Notes: generated by a model not told the origin, from the sequence alone. Positions 1 through 10,238 are shown, counted from the stretch's first letter. The stretch is DNA of 64,000 nucleotides from Marinococcus luteus (GCF_900106595.1 NZ_FNNC01000001.1:930001-994000); one strand, 5' to 3'. Translations and numbers: made by a program.

Positions 1-33
1 GCTTCATTCACCTTCTTCTACGGACAAAGTCCC

Positions 34-1044
34 TTATTTATCGGTGTGTGGACGGTTATACGGCCCGTTTTGATCGTCGTCTTTACCGGATTTACTGATC
101 GATTCACGCATATCCGTATCAGACATTACGTTCTGGATATTCATATAATCCATGACGCCAAGGTTTCCGGAACGCAGGGCTTCCGCCATTGCCATCGGCA
201 CTTCTGCTTCGGACTCGGTAACTTTCGCACGCATTTCTTCTACGCGTGCCTTCATTTCCTGCTCCTGAGCTACAGCCATGGCACGACGTTCTTCGGCTTT
301 CGCCTGGGCGATGTTTTTATCTGCTTCCGCCTGGTCTGTCTGCAGTTCTGCACCAATGTTTTTGCCAATGTCAATATCGGCTATATCAATGGATAAAATC
401 TCAAAAGCCGTACCTGAATCCAGGCCTTTGGAAAGAACCGTCTGCGAGATGCTGTCCGGGTTTTCCAATACTTTTTTATGATTCTGGGAAGAACCGATCG
501 TCGAAACAATGCCTTCACCAACACGGGCGATAACGGTATCTTCACCGGCACCCCCGACCAGGCGGTCTATGTTTGCCCGGACGGTGATTCTTGCTTTTGC
601 TTTCACTTCAATACCGTCCATTGCGACACCGGCAATAAACGGTGTTTCAATAACTTTCGGGTTAACACTCATCTGTACAGCTTCCAACACGTCACGGCCG
701 GCAAGGTCGATGGCGGCACAACGCTCAAATGTAAGTTCAATATTTGCACGCTGGGCAGCGATTAGTGCATTAACCACCCGGTCCACGTTACCGCCGGCCA
801 GATAGTGGCCTTCAAGCTTGTTCAGTTCAATATCGAGGCCAGCTTTTTCTGCTTTGATCATCGGGTTTACTACTCTCGACGGAATAACCCTCCGGAGCCG
901 CATACCGACCAACTGGAAAATACCTACTTTCACCCCTGCTGCAAGCGCCGAAATCCAAAGCGCAACCGGAACAAAAGTGAATAAAATGACGAGCGCTATT
1001 AAAATAATAGCTAATACAATAACGAGACCTATATCAATTCCCAT
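34..1044 (-). CDS. floA: Flotillin-like membrane scaffold protein FloA
   Basis: FloA proteins are bacterial flotillins that organise membrane microdomains and affect membrane fluidity and signalling. The 336-aa product has one N-terminal hydrophobic segment (about residues 5-33), then the SPFH-like region, then a charged Ala/Glu-rich coiled coil (about 230-290, with QAKAEERR-type runs). The C-terminus is polar. Length is close to the B. subtilis protein (about 330 aa). It starts 1 nt after the stop of the NfeD-type gene upstream, so the two are co-transcribed, as in the B. subtilis yqeZ-floA operon. The SigW-type promoter ahead of the pair suggests induction by envelope stress. Confidence 0.95.
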   Translation of the reverse strand: MGIDIGLVIVLAIILIALVILFTFVPVALWISALAAGVKVGIFQLVGMRLRRVIPSRVVNPMIKAEKAGLDIELNKLEGHYLAGGNVDRVVNALIAAQRANIELTFERCAAIDLAGRDVLEAVQMSVNPKVIETPFIAGVAMDGIEVKAKARITVRANIDRLVGGAGEDTVIARVGEGIVSTIGSSQNHKKVLENPDSISQTVLSKGLDSGTAFEILSIDIADIDIGKNIGAELQTDQAEADKNIAQAKAEERRAMAVAQEQEMKARVEEMRAKVTESEAEVPMAMAEALRSGNLGVMDYMNIQNVMSDTDMRESISKSGKDDDQNGPYNRPHTDK

Positions 1045-1045
1045 G

Positions 1046-2398
1046 TCATGATTCCCTTCTTTCTTTGTTAGAATATGGCTTTACTACAACACGCGTGCCT
1101 TCTACACGCACTACCTGCACAGCGTCTCCGCGGTCGAGATAGCGGCCGTCTGAAACAACATCAATTTTTTCCCCATCAATATCTACTGCACCGGTCGGAT
1201 GCAGCGGGGTTAATGCCGTTCCTTCTTTGCCTAATAAGTCTGTTCTGCCTTCATTTGACACATATCCTTCCTTCGAAGAAAAAGTATCCTGCAGCACCAG
1301 CTTTTTCATCGGCCCCCGTTTTCCGAAACCAACCACCATGACTACTGCTGCAATGATGGCGGCTACCGCTGCCAGGACGACGGAAATCGCCATGACGGAA
1401 ACAGAAAACGACGACATAAACAGGCTGCCAACGACTGCCCCTATACCTAATATACCAAAAATTCCAAAACCAGGAACAAAGAATTCTATCAGCAGTAATA
1501 TCAGGCCGACTCCAAACAGCAGCAGTCCTTCAAAACCAGCAAACCCGGCAATCATATGACCGAAAAAGAAAAGTCCTAAAGATGCGAGACCGATGCCTCC
1601 GAAAATACCAAATCCCGGTGAAAATACTTCAAGTATTAGGCCGATCATACCGACGCTCAATAAAATCGGAATCACATAGGGGCTGGTTACCCATCTTGCG
1701 AGCTGCTCGGCTGCGCTGATATCTGCTTCTTCCACTGCAGCATCGCCCAGATTCATCTGGCTGAGAAGATCATCTCTACTGTCGGCAATGTATTCTGCAT
1801 AGCCCACTTCATCAGAAGCTGCTTCCGACGCCGTAAGCGTTAACAGTTCACCTTCTCCGGCACGATAATCCGGCAGATCAACTCCAGGATCAGCCATCGC
1901 TTCTGCATACACTGGATCTCTGTCATTTGATTCAGCTGCATTGACCATATTAGACACCCATGCCGACTGAGCCTTGTCGGATGCTGCATTACCGGATCCG
2001 TCAATAACCTGAGCTGCCCCCATTTCTGTTTCAGGCGCCATGGCAATTTCGTCAGCGCTCAAAGCGAGAAACGCTCCTGCTGACATGGCCTGCTCCGTTA
2101 CATATGCTGTAGTTGGAACAGATGTTCCATCGATAATTGAAGCAATCTCACCTGCGGCATCCACCGCGCCTCCGGGTGTGTCCAGTTCAAAAATAATCCT
2201 GTCGGCATCAGCTTCTTCCGCTTCTTCCACCGATCGTTCCAAAAATGCGGCCATCCCCTGCTCGACGGTCTGTTCAACCGGAATAACATACACGGTCTGA
2301 TCTTCACCGGCCCCCTGTACAGATGCCGGAATCCAGGCGGCTGTCATGAAAAGCATGGCAAGTAGAACGGACAACCATCTGCTTTTTCTCTGCTCCAC
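1046..2398 (-). CDS. yqeZ: NfeD/YqeZ-type membrane serine protease-like protein
   Basis: Long-form NfeD protein of 450 aa. It has a signal peptide (about 1-29, ending VQG-A), then a ClpP/SppA-like domain (about 35-200) with a DTPGG motif. The likely nucleophile is Ser106 in AMSAGA and Lys142 is a candidate base. Four to five membrane segments follow (about 235-370), with a C-terminal NfeD OB-fold (about 385-450). Family members pair with flotillin/stomatin partners, here floA directly downstream. The start is GTG, with a G-rich Shine-Dalgarno 6 nt upstream. The assignment of the catalytic Lys is inferred from the family and was not checked by alignment. Confidence 0.92.
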   Translation of the reverse strand: MEQRKSRWLSVLLAMLFMTAAWIPASVQGAGEDQTVYVIPVEQTVEQGMAAFLERSVEEAEEADADRIIFELDTPGGAVDAAGEIASIIDGTSVPTTAYVTEQAMSAGAFLALSADEIAMAPETEMGAAQVIDGSGNAASDKAQSAWVSNMVNAAESNDRDPVYAEAMADPGVDLPDYRAGEGELLTLTASEAASDEVGYAEYIADSRDDLLSQMNLGDAAVEEADISAAEQLARWVTSPYVIPILLSVGMIGLILEVFSPGFGIFGGIGLASLGLFFFGHMIAGFAGFEGLLLFGVGLILLLIEFFVPGFGIFGILGIGAVVGSLFMSSFSVSVMAISVVLAAVAAIIAAVVMVVGFGKRGPMKKLVLQDTFSSKEGYVSNEGRTDLLGKEGTALTPLHPTGAVDIDGEKIDVVSDGRYLDRGDAVQVVRVEGTRVVVKPYSNKERRES

Positions 2399-2445
2399 CT
2401 CTATCCCCCCCTCCCGTTCATTAGTTATATGTCTATACTCTTATG

Positions 2446-2472
2446 TACGAGGATAAAGATAAAAGCGTTTCA
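2446..2472 (-). promoter_or_regulatory. SigW-type promoter for yqeZ-floA
   Basis: On the minus strand TGAAAC (2472-2467) is followed after 17 nt by CGTA (2449-2446), which fits the extracytoplasmic-function SigW consensus TGAAAC-N16/17-CGTA. It lies about 50 nt ahead of the GTG start. The B. subtilis yqeZ operon is a known SigW target, so context and sequence agree. Confidence 0.75.
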
Positions 2473-2513
2473 ATTTTTTCCCGTTTATTTCGGTAATAAG
2501 ACTCGCTTATGTT

Positions 2514-2558
2514 TTAAAAAAAGAGACCGAACCGGAACTAAACCCTGATTCGATCTCT
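2514..2558 (-). terminator. Rho-independent terminator after yqeY
   Basis: Minus-strand arms AGAGATCGAA and TTCGGTCTCT are separated by a loop of about 17 nt and followed by a run of eight T. It closes the rpsU-yqeY transcript before the SigW promoter. Confidence 0.75.
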
Positions 2559-2571
2559 AGCTTTCTTATTA

Positions 2572-3018
2572 TCAAGAAGATAAATGCTTTTTCACTAATT
2601 GATTTACCTGAGAACCGTCTGCTTTTCCGCTGATTTTAGGCATCACCGCCGACATCACCGTTCCCATATCTTTCATCGAAGAGGCATTCTCCTCCTGAAT
2701 AGTTTCTTTCACAATCGATTCCAATTCTTCATTCGATAAAGGAGCAGGAAGATACTCAGATATGACGTCCATTTCGAACCTGGTCTGTTCTGCTAAATCT
2801 TCCCGTCCTGCGTTTTCAAACTCATGGAGGGAATCTTTTCTTTGTTTCATTTCGCGGTTTAAAACCGCTGTTGCTTCGCTTTCATCAAGCTCTTTATTGA
2901 GCTTAATGGCTTCATTCTGCATCGATGCCCGCAGGCCTCTGATGACATTTAAACGCTGTTTTTCCTTGTTTTTCATTGCTGACTTCATGTCACTGCTTAA
3001 ACGATCCATGAGTTCCAA
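2572..3018 (-). CDS. yqeY: YqeY, GatB/YqeY-domain protein
   Basis: A 148-aa protein of the YqeY family, related to the C-terminal tRNA-binding tail domain of GatB; its cellular role is not settled. The N-terminus (MELMDRLSSDMK...MKNKEK) lines up with B. subtilis YqeY. The start is TTG: AAGGTG sits 8 nt upstream, while the in-frame ATG nine bases later is too far from it. It follows rpsU by 20 nt, the usual Bacillus pairing, and ends in a clear terminator. Confidence 0.93.
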   Translation of the reverse strand: MELMDRLSSDMKSAMKNKEKQRLNVIRGLRASMQNEAIKLNKELDESEATAVLNREMKQRKDSLHEFENAGREDLAEQTRFEMDVISEYLPAPLSNEELESIVKETIQEENASSMKDMGTVMSAVMPKISGKADGSQVNQLVKKHLSS

Positions 3019-3038
3019 GGATGCAGCACCTTCTTTAC

Positions 3039-3212
3039 TTAAAACTTACGTTTTCTAGCTTCTTCGCTTTTCTTCTTACGACGAACACTAGGTTTTTCGT
3101 AGTGTTTGCGTTTTTTCACTTCAGCCATTGTTCCTTCTTTGGAAAGGCTACGCTTAAAACGGCGAAGAGCGGCATCAATATCTTCATTCTTTTTCTTTCT
3201 TGTCTCTGCCAT
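3039..3212 (-). CDS. rpsU: 30S ribosomal protein S21
   Basis: A 57-aa very basic protein beginning [19 protein letters not shown] and ending EEARKRKF. This is the S21 family pattern, including the conserved RFKR segment and the [10 protein letters not shown] region. S21 binds the small subunit near the anti-Shine-Dalgarno. A GGAGGG Shine-Dalgarno precedes the ATG. It is the first gene of a short rpsU-yqeY transcript. Confidence 0.95.
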   Translation of the reverse strand: MAETRKKKNEDIDAALRRFKRSLSKEGTMAEVKKRKHYEKPSVRRKKKSEEARKRKF

Positions 3213-3243
3213 GTGATTCCCTCCCTCCGAACAACCAATCTAA

Positions 3244-3272
3244 CTAATATATGAATAAAGACTATTACTCAA
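3244..3272 (-). promoter_or_regulatory. Putative SigA promoter for rpsU
   Basis: Minus-strand TTGAGT (3272-3267), 17-nt spacer, TATTAG (3249-3244), about 30 nt before the rpsU ATG. The match is moderate and rests on sequence alone. Confidence 0.45.
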
Positions 3273-3342
3273 ATACTAGCCATTTGGTAAATAGTATAAA
3301 GCATCTATGCCAAAAAATCAACGAGCGGGCAGGCAGAGATTG

Positions 3343-4011
3343 TTAGTAGTTTTCGCTTGAGGTTTCACCCTGCAGTATTTTCACTCCAGAGCTCGCACCA
3401 AGCCGGGACGCTCCGGCTTCAATTAAGGCAAGAGCAGTCTGGCGGTCCTTGACCCCGCCGCTCGCTTTTACGCCGGCATGGTCGCCCACCGTCTCTTTCA
3501 TCAGCCGCACATCTTCAATCGTTGCTCCTCCTCCGTTAAACCCGGTGGATGTTTTCACAAAATCCGCTCCGGCTTCAACTGCAAGACTGCAGGCCGTCTT
3601 CTTCTCTTTATCCGTTAACAGCGCTGTCTCTATTATCACTTTCACCAGCGCCTCCTGATTTGCAGCCTGTACGACCGCTTCAATGTCCGCGCGGACCAGG
3701 TCGTCTTCCCCGCTTTTCAAGGCGCCAATGTTAATAACCATATCAACTTCCTTCGCTCCGTTGGCGATGGCATTTTTCACTTCAAATGCTTTTGTTTCCG
3801 GGTTTGTGGCACCGAGTGGAAAACCGATCACTGTACAGACAAGCACATCGGATCCTTCCAGTTCTTTAGCTGCAAAAGGCACCATTGCCGGATTAATGCA
3901 TACAGACTTGAAATGATTGTCTTTGGCTTCCGTTGTGATACGTTTAATGTCTTCAAATGTGGTTTCCGGCTTCAGCAGTGTGTGATCAATATACTGCGCG
4001 AGATCTGCCAT
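3343..4011 (-). CDS. deoC: Deoxyribose-phosphate aldolase
   Basis: Cleaves 2-deoxyribose 5-phosphate to acetaldehyde and glyceraldehyde 3-phosphate in deoxynucleoside catabolism. The 222-aa TIM-barrel protein carries the family residues: Asp90 ([10 protein letters not shown]), Schiff-base Lys153 (FVKTSTGF) and Lys182 (VKASGG). The usual partner genes (nucleoside transporter, pyrimidine phosphorylase) are not adjacent. It lies 28 nt downstream of mtaB on the same strand, so it may be transcribed with the translation genes. That placement differs from B. subtilis, where deoC belongs to a nucleoside operon. Confidence 0.96.
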   Translation of the reverse strand: MADLAQYIDHTLLKPETTFEDIKRITTEAKDNHFKSVCINPAMVPFAAKELEGSDVLVCTVIGFPLGATNPETKAFEVKNAIANGAKEVDMVINIGALKSGEDDLVRADIEAVVQAANQEALVKVIIETALLTDKEKKTACSLAVEAGADFVKTSTGFNGGGATIEDVRLMKETVGDHAGVKASGGVKDRQTALALIEAGASRLGASSGVKILQGETSSENY

Positions 4012-4039
4012 ACTTTCTCCTCCAGTTTAACTGTTATAG

Positions 4040-5374
4040 TTATACAAGCGTTGCTGTATCATGGTCGAGCACGCGTACAAATTCCCCTTCATTCAATGGA
4101 TAGCCCGCGTTCGTAATTTTCACGCGCACAATTTCACCACGCCATTCCGGGTTCGCAGGGAAACGCACCTTTATATAATTCGTCGAATAGCCGACAAAGT
4201 AACCTGGTTTTTCTTTATCTTCTTCCTCCGGGATTACTTCTACGACTTCATTTTCAAAACGCGAAGCATATTCTTTTGCGAGTTGATTCGACAGCTCAAT
4301 CAGACGGTGTACCCGGTCATTTTTCTCTTCATCCTCAACCTGGTCGCTCATTTTAGCAGCCGGGGTGCCAGTTCTTTTTGAATACGGAAATACGTGCAGC
4401 TCTGAGAAGCGCTGGTCCCGGATAAAATCGTACGTCTGCTGAAATTCTTCTTTCGTTTCTCCTGGAAAGCCTACAATCACATCTGTGGTGATAGCGCACT
4501 CCGGAAGCGCTTCGCGCAGTTTTTCGAGGCGGTCCGCATAAAATTCCACGCTGTATTTTCTTCTCATTCTTTTAAGCACAGTGTTCGAGCCAGCCTGAAG
4601 CGGCACGTGCAGATGATTTACTACTTTGTTTGATCTGCGGAGTACGTCAATTACTTCATCGGTGATCTGACTTGCTTCTATGGAAGAAATCCGGATCCGT
4701 TTTAATCCATCAATGGTTTCAAGGTCCCGGAGCAGCCCTGCGAGATTGTAGTCTTTCAAGTCTTCACCGTATCCGCCTGTATGAATGCCTGTCAGCACCA
4801 GCTCTTTATAGCCTTTGTTAACCAGCTGTTCAGCCTGATGCATAACTTCTTCCGGATTTCTCGAACGGAGCAGACCACGGGCCCACGGGATGATGCAGAA
4901 GGTGCAGAAATTATTGCACCCTTCCTGAATTTTCAGCGATGCTCTCGTCCGATCGGTAAACTCCGGCACATCGAGCTCTTCGTACACACGGTTTTTCATG
5001 ATATTGCTTACACCGTTAATCGGCTCCCGGGACACTGTGTACTCTTCAATATAGTCGAGCATTTTTTTGCGGTCCTGCGTGCCGACAACGATGTCGACGC
5101 CCGGGATATCCATGATTTCTCCCGGAGACGTCTGGGCATAACAGCCGGTGACGCATATAATGGCGTCCGGATTTTTACGCACTGCGCGCCGGATCACCTG
5201 GCGGCTTTTTTTATCGCCAGTGTTTGTCACTGTACAGGTATTGATGACATAGACGTCCGCGGTCTGATCAAATTCCTTTTTTTCATAGCCGTCGTTTTTA
5301 AACAACTGCCATATGGCTTCTGTCTCGTAATGGTTTACTTTACAGCCAAGAGTATGAAACGCCACTGATCTCAT
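4040..5374 (-). CDS. mtaB: tRNA t6A37 methylthiotransferase MtaB
   Basis: Radical-SAM enzyme that converts t6A37 to ms2t6A in ANN-decoding tRNAs. The 444-aa protein has an N-terminal UPF0004 domain with cluster cysteines C11, C47 and C78. The radical-SAM motif is C153-x3-C157-x2-C160 (CNNFCTFC), and a TRAM domain is at the C-terminus (about 375-440). The N-terminal SVAFHTLGCKVN sequence is typical of MtaB rather than MiaB. It overlaps rsmE by 4 nt, and the same rsmE-mtaB order is found in B. subtilis (yqeU-yqeV). Confidence 0.95.
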   Translation of the reverse strand: MRSVAFHTLGCKVNHYETEAIWQLFKNDGYEKKEFDQTADVYVINTCTVTNTGDKKSRQVIRRAVRKNPDAIICVTGCYAQTSPGEIMDIPGVDIVVGTQDRKKMLDYIEEYTVSREPINGVSNIMKNRVYEELDVPEFTDRTRASLKIQEGCNNFCTFCIIPWARGLLRSRNPEEVMHQAEQLVNKGYKELVLTGIHTGGYGEDLKDYNLAGLLRDLETIDGLKRIRISSIEASQITDEVIDVLRRSNKVVNHLHVPLQAGSNTVLKRMRRKYSVEFYADRLEKLREALPECAITTDVIVGFPGETKEEFQQTYDFIRDQRFSELHVFPYSKRTGTPAAKMSDQVEDEEKNDRVHRLIELSNQLAKEYASRFENEVVEVIPEEEDKEKPGYFVGYSTNYIKVRFPANPEWRGEIVRVKITNAGYPLNEGEFVRVLDHDTATLV

Positions 5375-6129
5375 TGTATGTTCCCCTCCTGAATTTCATA
5401 ATAATATGTCACTGCTCCAAGCAGCAGCAAAGAAGCGGTTTCACTTCGGACAATTCTCTTTCCCAGGGACGTCGCGGGAATGTGCTGCTCCTCAAACAGG
5501 TCAAGCTCGTTACGGGAGAACCCGCCCTCCGGACCGATAAATGCAAGCAGCGTTTCCGGACATCGGCTGAATACCTCAGGGAGCTTTGCGGGCAGCTCCG
5601 CTCTCGCTTCTGCTTCTGATAAAACGATCCGGCTCCCGACGGAAGCCGTGTGTTCTATAACCTCACGTGCAGAGGAAAAATAAACAATTTCTGGTATATA
5701 CATCCGCTCTGACTGCTCTGCTGCTTCTTTAGCAATTCGGTTTAAACGATCAATTTTCTTTTGCCGTTTATTCGCATCCCATTTTACCACAGAATGCTCC
5801 CCTTCATAAAAATAAATCGCCGCGGCTCCCAGTTCTGTTGCTTTTTGCACGACGGTGTCCATTTTTTCCCCTTTAATCAGGGCCTGGGCAGCGATGATAT
5901 TTACAGGAAGCTCTGCTCCTTCTGTCCATTCGCTGATTATTTTCACATGGACACTTTTTTCCTCCACGCTTTCAATTTCAGTCACAAAGGCACGTCCCTG
6001 ATTGTCTTTACATACAATTTTTTCTCCCGGGCCCATACGCATAACACGGGCAATGTGCTTTGCATCATTACCCGTGATTTGTATATATTCATGCTGTATG
6101 GAGGAGGGATCCACAAAATAATGCTGCAT
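5371..6129 (-). CDS. rsmE: 16S rRNA m3U1498 methyltransferase RsmE
   Basis: SPOUT-class methyltransferase acting on U1498 of 16S rRNA in the assembled 30S subunit. The product is about 252 aa, with an N-terminal PUA-like domain (MQHYFVDPSSI...) and a C-terminal knotted SAM-binding domain. The latter has the IGPEGGFS and LGKRIVRSETA motifs that define the family. The ATG at 6129 is chosen because AAAGGAGAGG lies just ahead of it. A longer reading from 6174 would run into the end of prmA and has no site. Confidence 0.95.
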   Translation of the reverse strand: MQHYFVDPSSIQHEYIQITGNDAKHIARVMRMGPGEKIVCKDNQGRAFVTEIESVEEKSVHVKIISEWTEGAELPVNIIAAQALIKGEKMDTVVQKATELGAAAIYFYEGEHSVVKWDANKRQKKIDRLNRIAKEAAEQSERMYIPEIVYFSSAREVIEHTASVGSRIVLSEAEARAELPAKLPEVFSRCPETLLAFIGPEGGFSRNELDLFEEQHIPATSLGKRIVRSETASLLLLGAVTYYYEIQEGNIQ

Positions 6130-6140
6130 ATTCCTCTCCT

Positions 6141-7085
6141 TTACAGTGTCTGCGGCCGGCGGGCGATCATGCACAGCCAGTCTTCGACTGCCCGCACATC
6201 CTCAATAACAAAACCCGCTTCCGTCAGAGCCTGTTCGACATCTGTACGTTTGCTTTCAATAATGCCTGAAGTAATAAACACACCATCCGTTTTAAGGGAA
6301 CTAAACGCGTCTTCCGCGAGGCGGATAATAATCGGCGCTAAAATGTTAGCCACAATGATATCTGCCTGCATCGATTGATATTCCAACAGATCCGATTGGG
6401 CCACGGTAATTTTTTCTTCCATTCCGTTTCGGCTGATATTTTCTTTAGCACTTCTGACGGCCACTTCATCGAGGTCGAGCGCAAGAATCTCTCCCGCTTC
6501 AAACAAGGATGCACCTATAGCGAGCACCCCGGATCCGGTGCCCACATCCAGTACTGCGTTACCCGGGCGTGTGTACTCTTCAAGTGCCTGCATGCTGAGC
6601 ACAGTTGTCGGGTGCGTGCCGGTGCCAAATGCCATGCCCGGATCCAGGGTAATAATTTTTTCCCCGCTCTTTTTTTCATACTCTTCCCAGGAAGGCACAA
6701 TAGTAACTTTGTTCGTGATCTGGACAGGCTTGTAATACTTTTTCCAGGCCTCTGCCCAGTCCTCCTCAGCGATTTCTTTGAGCACTACCTGGTTTCGTCC
6801 TAAATCAATGTCGTAAAGGAGCAGTTCATTAATGGATTGCTTAATTTCCTCCACAGTATCGGTGACGTAGCTTGTCATCGGAAGATAGGCTTTCACAAGC
6901 GTGCCTTCATCCGGATAATTATCTTCAGAAAGCATAAACCATTCGTCTTCTGCCTCTTCCCATTCCCGCTCCAGGTCGGCCGAATCTTCAATCACAACCC
7001 CGCTCGCTCCTGCTTCCTGAAGCACAAACGACACAGGGTCAATTGCCTCCTGGGTAGTGTGGACAGAAATTTCAATCCAATTCAT
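6141..7085 (-). CDS. prmA: Ribosomal protein L11 methyltransferase PrmA
   Basis: Class I SAM methyltransferase that methylates ribosomal protein L11. The 314-aa protein shows the family signature LDPGMAFGTGTHPTT, the SAM-binding VLDVGTGSGVLAIG and the NILAPII motif near the active site. The N-terminal domain (about 1-120) is the L11-binding part. It lies 18 nt after dnaJ, in the order dnaJ-prmA-rsmE-mtaB conserved across Bacillales, so basal read-through from the heat-shock operon is likely. Confidence 0.96.
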   Translation of the reverse strand: MNWIEISVHTTQEAIDPVSFVLQEAGASGVVIEDSADLEREWEEAEDEWFMLSEDNYPDEGTLVKAYLPMTSYVTDTVEEIKQSINELLLYDIDLGRNQVVLKEIAEEDWAEAWKKYYKPVQITNKVTIVPSWEEYEKKSGEKIITLDPGMAFGTGTHPTTVLSMQALEEYTRPGNAVLDVGTGSGVLAIGASLFEAGEILALDLDEVAVRSAKENISRNGMEEKITVAQSDLLEYQSMQADIIVANILAPIIIRLAEDAFSSLKTDGVFITSGIIESKRTDVEQALTEAGFVIEDVRAVEDWLCMIARRPQTL

Positions 7086-7103
7086 ATACCTGCTCCTCTC
7101 TTC

Positions 7104-8228
7104 TTACTCTCCGCGAAACGCCCGTTTTACACGGTCAAAGAAGTTTCCGTGCTGCTCATCGGTTTCTTCATCGCCGCTGATTTCTGCGAATTCCCGCAGC
7201 AGTTCTTTCTGGCGGTCCGTCAATTTCTTCGGCGTCACTACCTGGACTTTTACATGCTGATCGCCCTGGCCGCGTCCGTGTACGTTATTAATACCTTTAT
7301 TCCGGAGACGGAATTTTGTGCCGGATTGAGTGCCAGCCGGTATTTTCAGTTTAACTTTACCGCGCAGTGTCGGTACTTCGATTTCATCGCCAAGCGTTAC
7401 CTGCACAAATGTCAGCGGCATTTCGCAATAAACGTCATCTCCGTCACGTTCAAAGAATTCATGCGGCTGTACGTTAAAAACGACAAACAGGTCGCCCGGT
7501 GGTCCACCGTTTGCGCCCGGCTCGCCCTGACCGCTCACGCGGATCTGCTGGCCGTGGTCGACGCCTTCCGGAATATGAATATTGATTTTTTTGTTACGGC
7601 GGATGCGTCCGTTCCCGTTACATGTAGCACATTTTTCTTCCACTTCGACGCCCGATCCGCTGCAGCGGTCACATACACGCCGGTTCACGACACGGCCAAA
7701 CGGTGTATTCTGTTCTACGTTCATCTGGCCCTGCCCGCCGCACTGGCGGCACGTTCTTTTTTCTGTGCCCGGCTTTGCGCCGTCGCCGCCACACGTTTCA
7801 CAATTTTCTTCTTTTGGAATTTCGATCTCTGTATCTTTGCCGAAAGCCGCTTCTTTAAAGGTAAGCGTCATCGTATACTGCAGATCCGCCCCCTGTCTCG
7901 GAGCGTTTGGATCCCTTGAAGCACCGCCACCGAAAAACATATCGAAAATATCGCCAAAGCCGCCGCCGAAACCGCCAGCTCCGGCTCCGCCGCCGCCAAA
8001 GCCCTGATTCGGATCTTCGTGACCGAAACGATCGTAATTCGAACGCTTCTGGGGATCGCTTAATGTATCGTAGGCATCTTTGATTTCAATAAATTTTTCT
8101 TCGGCGTCATCTTCTTTGTTGACGTCCGGGTGGTACTGGCGTGCCAGTTTTCTATATGCTTTTTTTATTTCCTGCTCATCTGCGTCTTTGCTGACGCCAA
8201 GCACGTCATAATAATCGCGTTTACTCAT
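7104..8228 (-). CDS. dnaJ: Chaperone protein DnaJ
   Basis: Hsp40 co-chaperone that delivers substrates to DnaK and stimulates its ATPase. The 374-aa type I protein has a J domain with the HPD triad (YHPDVN), a Gly/Phe-rich linker (about 75-110), and four CxxCxGxG zinc repeats ([32 protein letters not shown]). The C-terminal substrate-binding domains follow. It lies downstream of dnaK, with a 171-nt gap holding a long hairpin that may lower expression relative to dnaK. Confidence 0.98.
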   Translation of the reverse strand: MSKRDYYDVLGVSKDADEQEIKKAYRKLARQYHPDVNKEDDAEEKFIEIKDAYDTLSDPQKRSNYDRFGHEDPNQGFGGGGAGAGGFGGGFGDIFDMFFGGGASRDPNAPRQGADLQYTMTLTFKEAAFGKDTEIEIPKEENCETCGGDGAKPGTEKRTCRQCGGQGQMNVEQNTPFGRVVNRRVCDRCSGSGVEVEEKCATCNGNGRIRRNKKINIHIPEGVDHGQQIRVSGQGEPGANGGPPGDLFVVFNVQPHEFFERDGDDVYCEMPLTFVQVTLGDEIEVPTLRGKVKLKIPAGTQSGTKFRLRNKGINNVHGRGQGDQHVKVQVVTPKKLTDRQKELLREFAEISGDEETDEQHGNFFDRVKRAFRGE

Positions 8229-8324
8229 CGTTCATCTTCACTCCTCGCTCTTGTCCATACGTGTTATCTTATCATTCTACAAGAAGACGCTTCAATCCGA
8301 AAAACATATTCATTACAGAAAGAA

Positions 8325-8378
8325 GGGGCTATCCCCTTGAATAGAAGCAGTCAAGCGACCACTATTCGGGACAGCCCC
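8325..8378. repeat. Long inverted repeat between dnaK and dnaJ
   Basis: Arms of about 17-20 nt (GGGGCTATCCCC...GAATAG and CTATTCGGGACAGCCCC) flank a loop of about 17 nt. The match is imperfect. No strong T-run follows on either strand, so it looks like an attenuating or mRNA-processing hairpin, or a dispersed repeat unit, rather than a classic terminator. Confidence 0.6.
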
Positions 8379-8399
8379 ATTCATCAGCGCTACAGATCG

Positions 8400-10238
8400 T
8401 TAGCTGTTTTTGTTGTTATCATTGTCATCTTTAACATCTTCATAGTCAGCGTCTACAGTATCGTCACTGCTTTCGCCGCCGGCTTCGCCCTGCTCCTGCT
8501 GAGCCTGCTGCGCTGCCTGTTCATACATTTTTGTTGTCAGCTGCTGAACGATTTCCTGAAGCTCGTCCTTCGCTGTGCGGATGGCTTCAATATCTTCGCC
8601 TTCAAGCGCTGTTTTCACTTTTTCTTTTGCGTCCTCAGCCTGCTGTTTTTCTTCTTCTGTTACGTTTTCGCCGAGGTCGTTCAACGTTTTTTCTGTAGTG
8701 AAGACGAGCTGGTCCGCTTCGTTGCGCACTTCTACTTCTTCTTTACGCTTTTTGTCTGCTTCAGCGTTTTCTTCAGCATCCTTGACCATTTGTTCAATGT
8801 CTTCTTCAGAGAGGCCGGAAGAAGAAGTGATGGTAATGGACTGCTCTTTGTTTGTGCCAAGATCTTTCGCACGCACGTTCACAATACCGTTAGCATCGAT
8901 ATCGAAGGTAACTTCGATTTGAGGTACGCCGCGCGGAGCTGGTGGAATGTCTGTCAGCTGGAAACGGCCAAGCGTTTTGTTGTCTGCAGCCATTTCACGT
9001 TCGCCCTGCAGCACATGAATATCCACAGAAGGCTGGTTATCAGCCGCTGTTGAGAACGTCTGGGATTTACTTGTCGGAATCGTAGTGTTCCGGTCGATTA
9101 ATTTCGTTGTTACTCCGCCCATGGTTTCGATACCAAGGGAAAGCGGTGTAACGTCGAGAAGTACAACGTCTTTCACATCACCAGTGAGTACGCCGGCCTG
9201 AACAGCAGCACCCACGGCTACCACTTCGTCCGGGTTAACACCTTTGTGTGGTTCTTTGCCGGTTAAGTTTTTAATTCCTTCCTGTACAGCCGGAATACGT
9301 GTGGAACCACCAACAAGGATAACTTTATCCACTTCAGAAGCACTGAGGCCGGCGTCTTTCATCGCCTGTCTTGTAGGTCCCATTGTACGTTCAACCAGCT
9401 TCGAGGAAAGCTCATCAAACTTAGCACGTGTCAGTGTAAGCTCAAGGTGCTTCGGTCCGCTTTGGTCTGCTGTAATAAACGGCAGAGAAATCTGTGTCTG
9501 TGTAACGCCGGAAAGATCTTTCTTCGCTTTCTCTGCTGCATCCTTCAAGCGCTGCACAGCCATTTTATCCTGCGAAAGGTCAATGCCGTTTTCCTTGCGG
9601 AACTCATCCACCAAATGATCGATGATTACCTGGTCGAAGTCGTCGCCGCCAAGCTTGTTGTCGCCGGACGTGGAACGCACTTCGAAAAAGCCGTCGCCAA
9701 GTTCAAGAATGGAAACGTCAAAGGTACCGCCGCCGAGGTCAAATACGAGAATAGTCTGGTCCTCTTCTTTTTCGAGGCCGTATGCAAGTGCTGCAGCTGT
9801 CGGCTCGTTTACAATGCGGTCTACTTCAAGACCTGCAACGCGGCCGGCATCTTTTGTTGCCTGACGCTGGGAGTCGTTAAAGTACGCAGGCACTGTGATA
9901 ACTGCGTTTGTAACAGTCTCGCCAAGATAGCTTTCAGCGTCCGACTTTAATTTCTGGAGAATAATCGCAGAAACTTCCTGCGGATTGTATTCTTTGCCTT
10001 CGATTTCCACCTTGTAATCTGTGCCCATGTGACGCTTGATGGAACTGATCGTGTTAGGGTTTGTGATGGACTGGCGCTTTGCCACTTCCCCCACCTGGCG
10101 TTCACCGTCTTTGAATGCTACAACTGAAGGAGTTGTGCGGTTGCCTTCCGGGTTCGGAATAACCTGTGCTTCGCCGCCTTCCATAACGGCTACACAAGAG
10201 TTTGTTGTACCTAAGTCAATGCCAATTGTTCTACTCAT
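8400..10238 (-). CDS. dnaK: Chaperone protein DnaK (Hsp70)
   Basis: Hsp70 chaperone. The 612-aa protein opens with the nucleotide-binding signature [17 protein letters not shown] and contains the Hsp70 motifs [27 protein letters not shown] and [14 protein letters not shown]. The substrate-binding domain (about 360-500) and helical lid follow. The C-terminal tail is rich in Gln, Glu and Asp. It lacks the roughly 24-residue loop in the nucleotide domain typical of Gram-negative DnaK, as expected for a Firmicute. The gene is third in hrcA-grpE-dnaK-dnaJ and is expected to be controlled by HrcA at CIRCE. Confidence 0.99.
   Translation of the reverse strand: MSRTIGIDLGTTNSCVAVMEGGEAQVIPNPEGNRTTPSVVAFKDGERQVGEVAKRQSITNPNTISSIKRHMGTDYKVEIEGKEYNPQEVSAIILQKLKSDAESYLGETVTNAVITVPAYFNDSQRQATKDAGRVAGLEVDRIVNEPTAAALAYGLEKEEDQTILVFDLGGGTFDVSILELGDGFFEVRSTSGDNKLGGDDFDQVIIDHLVDEFRKENGIDLSQDKMAVQRLKDAAEKAKKDLSGVTQTQISLPFITADQSGPKHLELTLTRAKFDELSSKLVERTMGPTRQAMKDAGLSASEVDKVILVGGSTRIPAVQEGIKNLTGKEPHKGVNPDEVVAVGAAVQAGVLTGDVKDVVLLDVTPLSLGIETMGGVTTKLIDRNTTIPTSKSQTFSTAADNQPSVDIHVLQGEREMAADNKTLGRFQLTDIPPAPRGVPQIEVTFDIDANGIVNVRAKDLGTNKEQSITITSSSGLSEEDIEQMVKDAEENAEADKKRKEEVEVRNEADQLVFTTEKTLNDLGENVTEEEKQQAEDAKEKVKTALEGEDIEAIRTAKDELQEIVQQLTTKMYEQAAQQAQQEQGEAGGESSDDTVDADYEDVKDDNDNNKNS

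Noticed and set aside
1-33. Start of a further minus-strand gene (ATG at position 7)
   Set aside because: Only two codons would lie inside the window and the AGAAGG site is just 3 nt away. It cannot be supported from so little sequence.
6837-7919. Plus-strand ORF of 360 codons opposite prmA and dnaJ
   Set aside because: It lies fully antisense to two clearly conserved genes, has low-complexity Phe/Cys/His-rich sequence and no ribosome site. It is a shadow ORF.
8130-9053. Plus-strand ORF of 307 codons opposite dnaJ/dnaK
   Set aside because: Phe-rich antisense reading of conserved chaperone genes with no family pattern.
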